Assembly: GCA_035582835.1 (NCBI GenBank)
Contig: JAYKAV010002342.1
Coordinates: forward strand, 259,090 to 323,089
Origin: Phoebastria nigripes
Taxonomy: Eukaryota; Chordata; Aves; Procellariiformes; Diomedeidae
Reading direction: 5' to 3'
Length of the DNA: 64,000 nt
Shown here: positions 12,842 to 24,257 of the stretch, in pieces
How positions within the stretch are numbered: position 1 is the first letter of the stretch
Layout: each line of letters opens with the position of its first letter
Notes under the pieces: generated by a model
Told to the model about the DNA's origin: nothing
Database searches by the model: none
Seen by the model: only the letters and a program-made list of their open reading frames with translations
Made by a program: the position numbers and the translations under genes

Positions 12842-12847
12842 ATTAAA
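12842..12847 (+). terminator. LTR polyadenylation hexamer ATTAAA
   Basis: This common variant of AATAAA lies about 145 bp downstream of the TATA box and 130 bp before the LTR end, followed by a T-rich stretch. This is the normal place for the R/U5 boundary signal. Confidence 0.6.
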
Positions 12848-12975
12848 CTGTTTTTATCTCAACCCGTGAGTTTTCCTACTCGTGCCCTACCAATTCTCTC
12901 CCCCATCCCACCGGAGCGGGGGGGTGAGCGAGCGGCTGNGTGGTGTTTAGGTGCTGCCAGGGTTAAACCACGACA

Positions 12976-12980
12976 GGTAT
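12976..12980. repeat. Target-site duplication, right copy (GGTAT)
   Basis: It is identical to 12433-12437. Confidence 0.9.
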
Positions 12981-15050
12981 CCACAAAGAGTAAGAGAAGC
13001 TAGTTAGTCTGTGCTATGTGGTCATTCACTTGCATGGAATTTTCAAAGGGTCTGCACTGCTGCTGCAAAATGTTAGCCGTCCATGAAGAAAAACAAACCA
13101 TTCCTGAACCATTCCTGGGTGCCTTTTTGCTACCTGAGGATGCTCTGAGGAATCTCCCTGGTCAGGGTTTCTGCAGGCTCAGTGAGAGCGAGCCACTCAG
13201 CTGGCTCTGAGAACATGTGGGAAATCCCGGGGCCACCATCCTTCTGCAACCATCTACTTGCTCAGAGGGTCTTGCATATCATGTGTTTAGAAAGAATTGC
13301 AATTCTAAACTTGGGTTTTTAACAGATGATTTTTAAAACCTTGTTTCAATGGTCTAACTGCAAAACAGAGGGTAAACTCAAAACAAAGAAACTCCTTGCT
13401 AAATATGATGCCAGCTGGAGAGAACAGTGTGATAACTTTTCTCTCCAATTCTTCACCAATCGTAGTCTCAGTGTCTTCCTCATCATCCAGATGAAAGGAA
13501 CAAAACAGTAATTTTTATTTTAGGAATAAAGTTATAAAACACACAGGTTAAAAAAAAAAGGGAAAGAAAAAAAATCAAACTACTCTGACAGTGACTGTAT
13601 TTTTATTCTTGACTGCTGTATCGGGAATTTTCAGCAGTAAGAATTCATACTTCTTCTCATTCTGTGAAATAGAAAAGGCTTAAAATTCTGTGAAATGTAC
13701 AGGTTTAATAGGATTGTACTCTTGCCTAATGTCACAGTAACAAATAAATGCAATAGAGAATTGCTGACACAATAGAAAACTGCTAGTTCAACACAAATGA
13801 GTCTCTGTAAATAAATCTGAACTAATTTCTCTATACATCTTGGCTACTGCTTTAAGCTCTGCTTACAGTCAGGAGGTGGCATGGCATTAACAGTGTGTGT
13901 GTGCNTGTAATCTTATAGCAACCTCCTCAGTGTGTTACAGCATATCGCAACTCAAGGAAAGAGTGACTTGATGGTTCAACTCCAAAACACCTTGTTTAGG
14001 CACAAACTCCCCTTGCAGCCCACATGCTAAAAAGTGCAGAATGGCACATCCTGATCTGGTGGAAAGGGATTGTGAAGGGACACAGCGGTACTCCTGTGCA
14101 CTTGGCAGTGGTCACATACTCAGATTCAGAGCAGTTGCAACATGACTGGCACCACGTACCCTGTGTACAAGGAATGAAAGCAACTCCTCGCTTCCCCAGG
14201 CAGCAGTTCTTGGCACTTTCTGTCACCATTTCCTTACTGGCACAGGCTTTCTTCTGACTAGCAGATCCGGTGACAATTTTACTGAGGAAATACACATTAG
14301 CCCTACCCCGACCATTTTCCATCCTGTTCACGCTGAGTCTTTCTAGTGTAAGATAGGACTATTCCTTTCCCACTACCAGTTTTAACATGACAACATGTCT
14401 GCCAGAAAGACCACTCAAGGGAAAACATAACATGCAGCTGACAGACTGCTATGCATTGTATGAGACCATGAGAGAGCCCTATCTTGAGTAAAAATAAGGA
14501 GCAAACCACCAAAAATCAACAGTTAANATAGTGAATGTTGTTAGTATGAAATTGTAATGGATAAAACAGCTAGCCCTCATATCACCCTTTTTCTTCACCT
14601 TTCCCTCTACTGGCATGTTTCTTAATCTCGTTTTCCCATTAGTTGCATACGGGATACAGTTCTAAGTAACGTGTAACATTAAGCAAATAGTATACTATAA
14701 TATTTTTCATTTAAAGGTATCAGCACTCTATCCACTGAAGTCACTCAAAATGTCACGCTAACAGCACAGATAGAAATCACTTTTTCTTTTTCAACATGCA
14801 CAAGCGCTCGTTAAACAAGATGGCAGGTAACGCTTGTTAACGGATATGTAGGCATGCGAAGAAGAGCTAGCATTTTGTTCAGCACAAGGCAATAGTCTGC
14901 ACACACACTGGATGGTTTGTTGCAGTTATTTTGTTATAAACTATATCATATAGCCATAGATTGCTTCCTGATATTCAGAAGTGTTATAACTGTGCTTGTC
15001 AAGAGAATCCTCTTATTTCCTAATATCGTGACTTTCCTTCTGTGGTGCAT
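12981..15050. other. Unique AT-rich DNA
   Basis: Only short frames without recognisable domains occur. The A-rich run at about 13550-13575 is simple sequence. I see nothing else. Confidence 0.5.
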
Positions 15051-15650
15051 TGGCCTTGGCCAGACACCCACCCAGCTGTTCTCTCACTCCCCCTCTGTCC
15101 CAGGACAGAGGGGAGAAAATAAGATGGAAAACCTCATGGGTCAAGGTAAAGGTGGGGAGATCGCTCACCCATTACTCTCATGGGCAAAACAGACTTGACT
15201 TGGGGAAAACTAATTTTATTTATTGCCAGATAAAATACAGTTGGATGGTGAGAAACAAAGACCCCAAAAAAGTAAAACACCTTCACCCTCCTGCCCCACT
15301 TCTTACCTTCACTCCTTTGTTACCAGCCCCACCTGCCCCACCAAGGTCTCCCCAGGCACTGCGGGGGACTCTGCCCTCACGCCTGGAGCACCTCTTCCCC
15401 CTCTTTCTTCTCCTTCTCTCACCTCAATACTCACAGAGCTGCTCCTCACATTTCTCCCCCCCTCCCCAGCAATGTTTTGCCCTTTCTTACCCAGGCTTTC
15501 CCCAAGGCACCCACCCGTGGCTGAGGGGCTCAGCTGTGCCCTGCGGTGGGGCCGGTGGAGCTGGCTGGAACCAGCTGTGTCTGGCACAGGGCAGCCCCAG
15601 CCTCTCCTCACAGGGGCCACCCTGCAGCACCCAGCCACCCGCACCCCACA
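15051..15650 (-). mobile_element. LTR-like element of a second family (probable solo LTR, edges uncertain)
   Basis: The GC-rich block differs sharply from its flanks. On the minus strand the 3' part reads toward AATAAATAAA (15215-15224 as the complement), then ACTTGGGG-complement sequence, a GACCCATGAGG-like block, and an end in CTGGCCAAGGCCA. This layout is familiar from a widespread avian LTR family with 'gtctggccaaggcc' ends. The upstream part holds C-rich U3-like sequence. No clean target duplication could be found, so the left edge (about 15046-15051) and right edge (about 15650) are approximate. The 249-codon open frame across it starts at a non-ATG codon and contains an ambiguous codon; it is not a gene. 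Confidence 0.6.
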
Positions 15651-16492
15651 CCCNATCTCTCATGACTATCTGTAGCAACAGAAACCTAGAGGCAATTGAG
15701 CAGGGAGACCATAAGGTGTTTGCCTCTGTGCAGACCGGGTGGGGTTTTTGGGGAGGNGAGATGACAAGGACTTCTGAGCCAGGTGCTCAGCTGCTGTAAA
15801 TGAGCACCGTTCCCACCTCACCTGCAGCAACTGGCCATGACTTCAGAGATTTCCAAGGGGCTAAATTCATTCACATGGACTTCAGCTGCCATCCAAGTCA
15901 TCTTAATTTGAAGACTAAGCTGTATGACACTCTACAGCAAAACCTGGAATTGCTGTACTGGGGTTGAAAACCACTTCTTAGCGATCTCTGATGATCTGCT
16001 TTCAGTTAACGGCCATTACGCAATGTGACATGTAAGGAATAAGGAGCAGCGTGAGGACCTGGTCGTTGCAGTGTTTACGGACAATCTCCCTGGGTGGTTC
16101 GATTAGCTGAGGAGCAGATGCTATTTTTCCCCCCTTTCTTGATCTATTTTTGTTTGGAAAATTTGAAGCTGATTGCACATATGCTTAAAGTTTAGGTATG
16201 CAGATTTGGAAAAATCTAAACAAGTAAATGCATTTCATGAATATTACCAAGTAGGCACCAAATATTTATTCTAACCATTGGATTTCCGTGCACGAATGTT
16301 TAGCTGATGCAAACAAAGGGACTCAATTGGTCAAATCTTCTTTAGGTTATGAAAGGAGTTTGTCTTTGTTTCTGTCCTGGTTTAATTATCTTCCTTGGTC
16401 CAGATGCCTTCATTGAGCTGCATCTGCAAAATGTTTCTCAGCTGAGGTATGAGTAAATCCTTCCTATGATTTGACCCCGTGGCCAAGAACCA
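15651..16492. other. Unique DNA next to the LTR-like block
   Basis: I see no recognisable gene or repeat. The first 100 bases may still belong to the preceding element. Confidence 0.4.
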
Positions 16493-16552
16493 GAGGAGCT
16501 GAACACCTGCACTGCTCTTCCTGCAGTAAGAGTTGTGAGTGCTCAGCACCCT
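16493..16552. repeat. Relic palindromic (MITE-like) amniote repeat
   Basis: The left arm GAGCTGAACACCTGCACTGC and the right arm GTTGTGAGTGCTCAGCACC are near inverted copies around a short centre. The family look 'ggagctgagcacc...gggtgctcagcacct' is common in bird and turtle genomes. It is degraded and compact. Confidence 0.62.
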
Positions 16553-19500
16553 AAACCGTTTTAGAGGCAGTTTTGCATACCTCAGTGCTGCAAAATTTCT
16601 CTACAGAAGAAATTGCTTATGGACCGCTCCTCAGTACACATATATACATACATGTATCCCCAGTCGTTCATGGGGTGAGACCAGAAGGGACATGATTTAA
16701 TGCTCCTGGCAGGAATGGATGAGTAAGGCATCTGAGAGGACTTTGTAGGCCTGAGCTGGACAGATCATGGTTGTAGGGTGACCTCTCCACAGAGGGCAGC
16801 AACCAGAATGGGGGGAACCTTTAGTAAGGAGAATCAAAGGGCATGGGCATGTTACCTCCCAGTGAGCCCAAAGCAATTATTTTCCTCTGCATTTTCCAGA
16901 GGACAAATATCAGGCCCTTCAGGAGGCAAGGCAAAGTGCAGTCAGGGATCACAAACCATGACAAAAGCATCAGAGCTGGCTTGTCAGAGCTTCTCAAGGT
17001 CATCTCCCTCTAATTCTGAGTCACCATTTAGTGTGACTCAAGGGTCTATCATTTCCATTGAACAGATGGGTGCACAGAGCCCACATTTTGATGCCAGGAG
17101 GCAACTACTCTTCCTCCATAACAGTCTTTTTATTCTGGAGGGAAGGGGGTGGGGGTGGGAAGGGCAGGAATATTTCATTTCATATTTTTAATTAAATGAA
17201 TAATTCTGATATGGAAATATTAAGAGGCATTTTTGTACGTTTCCCACATTGCACCAGGAAATAAAAAGATACATGGTTTTTTTTCTGTGTAAGTTTTTAC
17301 TTTGGTATCTCCTGATTAGCCAAGTAGAAGCAGCCACATTTCCTTTCTTCCTGTGCTGAGTACGCTGACCTCAGTATGTACATCTTTCCAACTCTATCTG
17401 CACTGGAGTTCACACTGAGGAACTGATGTCAGGAGTGTTGGCAACAGTCATATTTTTAAGGCTGGTACAAGTGACCTATCTACAAAATTAAATCACATCT
17501 CAAGAGAATAATTATTAAACAGGAATCTTCATTAGTAAGAAGGAGAATAACAGCAAATAGGAAAGTAGAATTTTGAGCAAAACAAACAGAATTTGACCAG
17601 AATTGAAAATTTCCATTAAAAAAATATNAATTTTAATGACATTTTCGCTCAGGAAAGTCTAAATAAAAGGTGGCCTTGTGGCCAGACGCAGTCGCTCTTT
17701 CTTTCAGAATCACCTCTTTCCCTGATAAGAACTGTAAATGGTAGGTTAACCTCAGCCTTTCATGCTTGCCTGCTGACTTTGCTCCACAGCCAGACTATGT
17801 GCCGTGACATACCACATCCCTCCATGGCGAGTCTACCATGGTACGTTGCATGTTTGTCACACTGGTATTTCCAAATTGAAGTACTTTTTCATTTTGATGG
17901 GTCAAACTTTTGTTTCTAGTGGATAGTTAATCTTTTTTTTTTTTTTCTCTCAGCTGTCAGGGGGAAAATGCCAAAGCAGTAACTGNAAATTCTATAATTT
18001 AATCTGTTTTCATATCAATGAACTAACCAACAGGAAGAAACTCTTCACAGATACAGACATAATGAGATGCATTTTCGTTGTTACTAATGGGCTGTCCATG
18101 TAATGTAGACTTCTATGAGATTAAGTATAATCATGGCATCTATTGTGTCGTTAATAGTCATAGACATCACTTAGAGACTTCAGAACTCAGAAAGAACATT
18201 TGTGTCCATGGTCTTCAGCTGCCTGTGTGGCTGAGATCTACTGACTGAATTACACAAAGTGAACTTGAAATGAGAAGGTAATTCCTTACAAATTCAGTGT
18301 GTCAGACAAGTATTATGACGGGAGAGGAGCTTGTTTGCATTATCTTCCACAGAGCCAACCATTTTCTGATCATCCACTGGTGAATATTTTTGCCTTCATG
18401 TCCATAACTTTCTTTTCCTTTTCCAAAATGCATCCTTACAGAAAAACCTGCTTCTCCTCCTAATACTTTTGAATGCAGTTTGCTACAGCCAGGATGGCAT
18501 TATATAGTTTACCCAGATGGTCTGAATAATACTGAATGATTCCAGTCACTCTAATTGCATACAATTTTGTTGTAGATGATGTTTTTTAGAAAAAAAAGTA
18601 ACTCATACCAGTGATTTTTTTTTCTTTCAGAAATAGACGTAGTAAAAACTGGGACAAGAATTGCAAAAGCAACGAGTAAACGTGGGTGCATGGCAATACC
18701 TCAGATAAAGAGGTGGTGTTCAGCATCCTCAGAGAATCTGCTCTCCTGGAGGCATCCTGACTGGGCAGACTTTTGAAATCATGGCTTAACATGATCAGAC
18801 AATGGTTTTAAATTGTGGTTTATGTGCAACAACATAGTAAACAGCTATCATCTGGTGTGCCTACCCTGTTCTATGTTACACATATTTATGGCTAAAAATT
18901 ACTCAATTTTTCAATAAAAAAATGAAAATCTGCTATTTCTTGCAAAAGGTTCCTTTTTTACTTTTTTTTTTTAAACTAGAGATTTCAATTTGGAAATATC
19001 TGGGGTACTGATATTTCAGACTTCATTTCCCATGGGAAACCAATGGATTCCATAATTCATTGCAGCAGCTCAGCAAGAGGTGAAAACTATATGCAATGTA
19101 ATCTGTTTAGGGAGAATCACACAGCAAGAACAACGGTAGGATAAAGATCCAAAATATAACTCCCATGAAAACTGTGGAAGTATTTTTCAAATAAAAATAT
19201 TCAGTTTTCAATTTTTGGTGAAAAGGCAACATATCCTAAAGAACAGCTGCCTACTTCAATCCAGCCTGGTTAACTCCTGTGTAACTGTGACAGTAGATAC
19301 AGACACCGGCTCATTTATCTCTGTAATGTCTGCATATACTAACATGACTTGTATTTTGTTTCTGCAGCACTGTGGCAGATTGTGGCACTTACTTACAAAA
19401 CATGCATCTTGTTAGCTGATATGAAACGTGGTAGGAAAGACATAAAACTCCACTAAATTCTCCAACCTACTACTGTACTGTTGGTAGCTTAATAGTTGTA

Positions 19501-19609
19501 AACGGAGGTCAGCATTAAAGTTTATCTGATTTCATTTTCCACTTACCACATATTCCGTACATCAATCATGGACTATGAGACTCCATGGCCCCTTCCACAG
19601 GAGGAAGGG
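16553..19609. other. Unique AT-rich DNA, some possible degraded repeats
   Basis: No gene is recognised. Stretches rich in GAAAATTT/AAATTTTC-type sequence (about 17565-17655, 18955-19045, 19165-19235) recall very old self-complementary amniote repeats, but they are too degenerate to assign. Confidence 0.4.
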
Positions 19610-19830
19610 TGACGTCATAGTTAGGGCATTAGACTTGAGTTTAAGAGATTTAGGTTCAATTTCCAGCTCTCCTATGGAATCTTGGGCAAATTATTTAATC
19701 TGTCGGTTCCTATCCCCCAACTGGGAAGACGATAATACTTCTTTCGTCACTCTTGTGGTTTATTCACTTAAAAAGCACTCAAGGGCAGGAACTGCCCTAC
19801 AGCGGATGTCTGTGTGCAGGGCTCAGCAAG
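19610..19830 (+). mobile_element. MIR/CORE-SINE-like ancient tRNA-derived SINE
   Basis: The order of motifs is that of a MIR-type SINE. A tRNA-like head (TAGTTAGGGCATTAGACTTG, then a pol III B-box-like GGTTCAATTTC at 19653-19663) is followed by the core CCAGCTCTCCTATGGAATCT and TTGGGCAAATTATTTAATCT. Next come CCCCCAACTGGGAAGACGAT and AATACTTC. It ends in a LINE-type tail GGCAGGAACTGCC...GGGCTCAGCA. It is plus strand. Although the element is very old, the layout is clear from end to end. Confidence 0.8.
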
Positions 19831-20180
19831 CACTGCAGAAATCAAACTCTTCTTGAGGAACCACTGCGAGACCACAATAATAGCAACAATAACCTATTTC
19901 CAGCGATATAAATACACACGCAGGTTGGCTTGAGCATGCACTTAAGCCATCGTGGAAGGCAGGCCCGCAAGCGGAAGAGGCGTATGCAGCGCCTTTGAGG
20001 AACTCGCAAGCCGGCCATAGCTGGGAGATGAGTCATGCCCCACTTTAGCCTTTTGCAGCAGCAGGGTGATGCTACCTGGCACCTGCAGGCTTGTGAAGCC
20101 TCGCTGCCCGAGATCTTCACCCGTTATTCGGAGAGCACTTGACTGACAGGAGCTGAGCAGTGTTTCACCCTGTGGGGCTC
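19831..20180. other. Spacer, moderate GC
   Basis: I see no gene or known repeat. It leads into the candidate regulatory block. Confidence 0.4.
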
Positions 20181-20810
20181 GTGACAGCCACAGTGTCTGT
20201 CAACACATTCTATCAACCTCTGCTTATGCAGACAATTTTTTTTCCTTTTTCCTTTCTCTCTCTCTCCTTTTTTTTTTTCCTGATGTATTCATCACTGGGC
20301 TGCAGACACCTAGTTAATCCATTTAGAACCTATCAGCTCTGTTCATCGGCTCATAAACCCATTACCTCGGAGGCGCTGTGCTCAGGGACACAGGTGCCAG
20401 ACCAGTGCACAAAACCCAATTGAGTTATGTAGCAGGCGGCAAGGCCCTCGGATTCATGATTCTGCCTGCATGGGGAATTGCACGCGTTATGTGGCAGCAG
20501 CCACTTTATTAAATATCGATTTAAATCACAGCCTTTAATCAAATCTGATAGAAGACCTTTCTCACCTCCTGTCTCTCCTCCCCCCCCCATGCCTTCTCCA
20601 TGCTCCCCCCTCTCCAGTCCCCTCCTGTCTCGCACGGGTCCGCCTGATGACAGCAAAGCTCAGGAATGAATAGTTAGCAAGTAGTTCAACAGCAAACCCT
20701 TATCAACAGTAATGAGGCATTTGCGATAATCGAGTGATGAAATGTAAATGGGCAGTAATGAGCACAATTACATCCACTGGGGAACCATCAAAGCTGCTTC
20801 TTTCCTCGCA
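20181..20810. promoter_or_regulatory. Candidate conserved regulatory block A1
   Basis: This non-repetitive stretch is dense in developmental-type motifs: TAATGA at 20710-20715 and 20756-20761, a POU-like ATGTAAAT at 20742-20749, CAATTA at 20765-20770, a TCF/LEF-like ATCAAAG at 20787-20793, and an AT-rich near-palindrome around ATCGAT (20515-20520). No frame is coding. Conservation is inferred from composition and motif density, not measured. Confidence 0.4.
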
Positions 20811-21345
20811 GATAGATGAGCTCCCTCGCTGTCGCTGCCCATTGCTGCCTTCGCTCTGAGCACGGCGCAGATGTGGGGACTGGCNGGGAAGGAGGTGGCA
20901 CTGGGAAGAGCAGGACCTGGCAGTGCCTCGCTGCAGGAGCTTGCTGACGGCGGCCAGGTAGCAGCCGGGTTCCCTCTGTGCTAATTCCACCTTTGATGGT
21001 TAGCCTTCGCCTCCTTCTCGCCCACCCTCCCTCCGCCCTCTCCTCCCTCCCTCCCGGTCCTTAGGGATGATTTGATTTGCTGCAATGTTTGAAAACTGCC
21101 TCATTGTGCTAACAAGATTAACTTGAGCCTATGTCTGTTTGATACACTGGAAATGTGCAGGGTGACTCGGACTGGCTTTCAGCTGGAGCTGAAAGAGCCA
21201 AGAAATGGGACGGTTGCCAGGGAACAGGCCCGACGGCGGCTTATGTCATCCTCGCCGGCAAGGGACCAGCGGGGAAAAACACCGACATGTTCAGGAAAGG
21301 GGGAAAGTCGGCGCTTCCGTAATCTGACCGGGGAACATTAACAGA
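20811..21345. promoter_or_regulatory. CpG-rich islet between AT-rich blocks
   Basis: By eye CpG density is clearly higher than in the flanks (for example 20820-20900, 20940-21060 and 21225-21330, with CGACGGCGG-type strings). A pyrimidine-rich tract lies at about 21000-21062. It could be a small CpG island (a promoter of a non-coding RNA) or a regulatory element. No open frame here resembles a known protein. One ambiguous base lies at 20885. Confidence 0.4.
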
Positions 21346-21900
21346 ACCCAGAAATTGCTCACCTAGAAATAAACACATCAAAATGCATAATCTGGCCCAG
21401 TTATTCAGTTTATCCTGGATAATTTGTGCAACTAAATAGTGCTAGAGAAAAGTGAAAGACCCAGGGTTAAAAAGTTGGGTTGCAGAGAAACCCATGTGGA
21501 AAATAACCCTCGTGCCCGCTGTGTGTTCACTAAACCGCTCTTGACTCTTTATTTCCTGGGTCTCACGGGATTTAACTGTGTCATATAACCTAATTGTCAG
21601 TGTCCTTATTTCCCTGTTTTAAAGCCACGTTATCGATGGAGAATTATTGCAGGTGTTTGTTTAAGAAGTGATCAGCTAAGGAAGGCTCATCAGTTGTGAC
21701 TTTTTTTTCTTCAAAGTCACACAAAGGTTTCTGGTATGCCTAAGCCCTGACATGATGGTCAAAGTTATGTTTCTGATACTTCCTTGCATTAAAATCCTCT
21801 TTAATTATGCATTCATTGTATCACATGAAGAATTCCTATGCAGACAAATCTCCTCCCCGCTGGATCACACACTTGAAAGCCAGGCATAGTGCAGATGGTC
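21346..21900. promoter_or_regulatory. Candidate conserved regulatory block A2
   Basis: AT-rich, non-repetitive and non-coding. It contains TTATTCAG, TTTAATTATGCATTCATTGT (about 21800) and other homeodomain/POU-like cores. Together with block A1 it flanks the CpG-rich islet. The call is by pattern only. Confidence 0.35.
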
Positions 21901-22085
21901 TACAAAGAGCACATTGCAGGACTTCTGACCCTTGGCAGATCTGCAGAGAAGGGTAGGTGTCATGTCTGGCATGGCCAAAAACCCACCAGCCCACTGGGGG
22001 TGCAGAAAGGGGCTGTTGGCAGTGCTGGAAGCAGGGAAGAGAAGTTCACCAGTAACTGTGAACTGAATTTACCCACTGTAAAGAT
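21901..22085. other. Spacer
   Basis: I see nothing recognisable. Confidence 0.4.
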
Positions 22086-22135
22086 ATGGGTCTCATTTAC
22101 AATAACCCCATTTCACAAACTGACTGGAAAGGGGA
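22086..22135. repeat. Possible palindromic amniote repeat fragment
   Basis: GGGTCTCATTTACAATAACC followed by CCATTTCACA resembles one arm of the 'ggcctcatttacactaaggcc' palindromic family also suspected at 33328-33446. It is short and degraded. Confidence 0.4.
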
Positions 22136-24213
22136 GGCTGTGTACTTTTTTTTTTAAAAGCATACACATTTTGCATAATTTAAATGGCTACAAAGTCTCT
22201 GGGACAACTAGAAAGTCACACAAAGGTAAATGGTAAAGCAAACGGTGGAGCAAACTAACACTGGTGAATAGGGAGTAATGGAATAGGAAACGGTGAATCT
22301 TTGGTAGATCTCCTCTTCCAAGGACTACAAGGATTGTTAATAGGTGGGATCTGAATGAAAACAAGGTTTGGTAATGGAGAATGCTAGCCAGAGAGCAACT
22401 GGCTAAGGGGCAGGAAAAAACTCGAAAGGACACTCAAAATACTTGCTAAATGTGAACAAAGTCAGGGTAGCAGACGAAGGCTGAACATACCCAGGCTACC
22501 AGAACGAAACAGTTTTCCAATACCACTGAGTTTCTCTCTCATTTCTAACTTTCCAGTTCTCAGAACACGTCACCTTAGCAGTGAATTCCACCAGTTACCT
22601 CTCATGCCAAGCAAGAAATACTTCCTCTCATCACACTTTAATCTGCTGCCTTTTCATTTCAGAGAACATTCCCCACTTTTTGAGTCAGAAGTGGCTCCAA
22701 ATGACCAATCGCAGTGCAGAAACCGCATGAGCAAAGCAACCCAAATCCTGGCAAGTGAATCGCATCAACTTGTCTGGGGACTAATTACGTCAGTGCTGCA
22801 TCTGAAGACAGATAACCAATGCACGGGTTTAGGAAAGATCCCGCAGTTGAGCCAGCCTGGTGCAGTAGTCCACCCACCCGCTCTCAAGCCAGGAAGCAGC
22901 TCAACCCTGGACAATCAGATGGATCGAGATGGTCACCTCCACTGGCTGTCACAGAAGGTCTTCCTGATGTCCTAAGGAGTTACTTAATATTATGGAGTTC
23001 CATCACCCCCAGTATCTGGGTGTTTTTAATTGCACTATTTTCGGTGCACGTTGCGTTTAGAAATACACTAGGATCTTTTACTTATTAGAAATGCAATAGC
23101 TGTTAAATTGTATTAGTTATTGACCTTAGCAGCAATAAACTGTAGCAAGAGTAGTCTACAGTAAACACCGCTAAATCATAATCAGCTGGCACAATGTGGG
23201 TATTTCTGACCATTTGCACTATGCTCTGTAAAATGCATTTGATCACAGTATATAAAAATGTGAGAGTACTGTATACGATTTTGAAATGTACTAAGTTTAA
23301 AGACATATTCAACCAATTTATCATTTAACTTACGGCTTCGCAAAAGCTATTAAACAACACTGTGAGCCTTGAGGCCACACATATGCTACAGCCCTGGAAA
23401 TGTAAAGAAGTTCATCTGAATCCCTTAAAAATGACCTTGACCTATCGAACAAGGTGTACTTATTGTCAACAATTCATCTCACTCTTGACCCTGGCAAAAC
23501 GCCTAACCCTTGAATACTTACAGTGGGGGAGGAAAGGCTTGGGTTTTTTTTTTCTTTCCCCTGGTGAAATGGGCCAATTTTTTTCCCTGTTTAGCAAAAT
23601 CTGGAACACAGATCATTAGAATGCTTTTGGCAGCTAATTTGAACATCAGTGGCTCAACTTTGAGAAGGAAGCCTTTTTCTGCCCTAAAGAATCTCAGAGA
23701 GTTTTCAGACTACAGTAATTGAAAAATCCCTAAACACTCACTCACAGAGGAGATACACATTACTGCAGGAACAGTCTACAAATTGTAAAGTATTCAATTT
23801 ACATTCTCAGTACCTCAGGGCAGTTGTGAAGAATTTATATCTTCAGAAACCTTTGAACTAACAAAAGATAACATTTCACAGCAAAGTCTACTTGCATAAA
23901 AGTTTTTTAACTCCCTTCATTCTTATTCTGAAGGAAGTGTCTTTTGCACTTCTGGAACCAAGGCTCAACACAGGTATCTGACATGTTAAAAAGGAGATGG
24001 AGATGGAAATAGAGGTGTTAAAAAAATTTAATGGACATACTGCATCTCATTTAGAACATGAGTTCATTATTCACCAGTCCACACATGATGTATTCTTGCT
24101 CTGAACTTGATGTCTTTTTAAATGATACTTCGGTTTGATCAATGTGCAAAGATTCTTAGTTATATTAAGGCCCTTTATACAAAGGGCTTTATAATGTGTA
24201 GGTAACAGGCACA
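22136..24213. other. Unique DNA; possible old repeat at about 22568-22665
   Basis: No gene is recognised. The stretch 22568-22665 (GTGAATTCCACCAGTTACCT, then AAATACTTCCTCTCATCACA, then TTTAATCTGCTGCC) recalls an old dispersed vertebrate repeat, but I cannot name it. Confidence 0.35.
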
Positions 24214-24257
24214 GCTACACCCTGGGTGAGGGCAAGCTACATCCTGGCTGAGGGCAA
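24214..24257. repeat. Two-copy 22-bp tandem repeat
   Basis: GCTACACCCTGGGTGAGGGC + AA (24214-24235) is followed directly by the same unit with two changes (24236-24257). It is a minor local duplication. Confidence 0.85.

Larger units (their letters stand above)
12438..12975 (+). mobile_element. Solo LTR of the same avian endogenous retrovirus family (copy 2)
   Basis: It starts TGTCCTGGTTC and ends GGTTAAACCACGACA (TG...CA), with the perfect 5-bp duplication GGTAT on each side and no adjoining internal sequence: a complete solo LTR. From 5' to 3' it holds a GC-rich U3-like part, a perfect CRE octamer TGACGTCA (12678-12685), a TATA box TATAAAAA (12693-12700), a GTT microrepeat (about 12787-12800) and the polyadenylation hexamer ATTAAA (12842-12847). 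Its ends and last 130 bp match copy 1 closely, but the middle of U3 differs, so the two are related subfamilies in opposite orientation. Two ambiguous bases lie inside (12449 and 12939). The promoter module is better preserved here than in copy 1. Confidence 0.94.

Noticed and set aside
15050..15799. 249-codon open frame on the plus strand
   Set aside because: It lies in the GC-rich, C-rich LTR-like block, starts at TTG, spans ambiguous bases and overlaps other open frames; composition explains it.
16374..16384. TGTCCTGGTTT, like the start of the solo LTR family
   Set aside because: Only about 11 bases match and the following sequence diverges at once; most likely chance.
22604..22975. 123-codon ATG frame
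   Set aside because: It has no domain, and its 5' part overlaps a probable old repeat.
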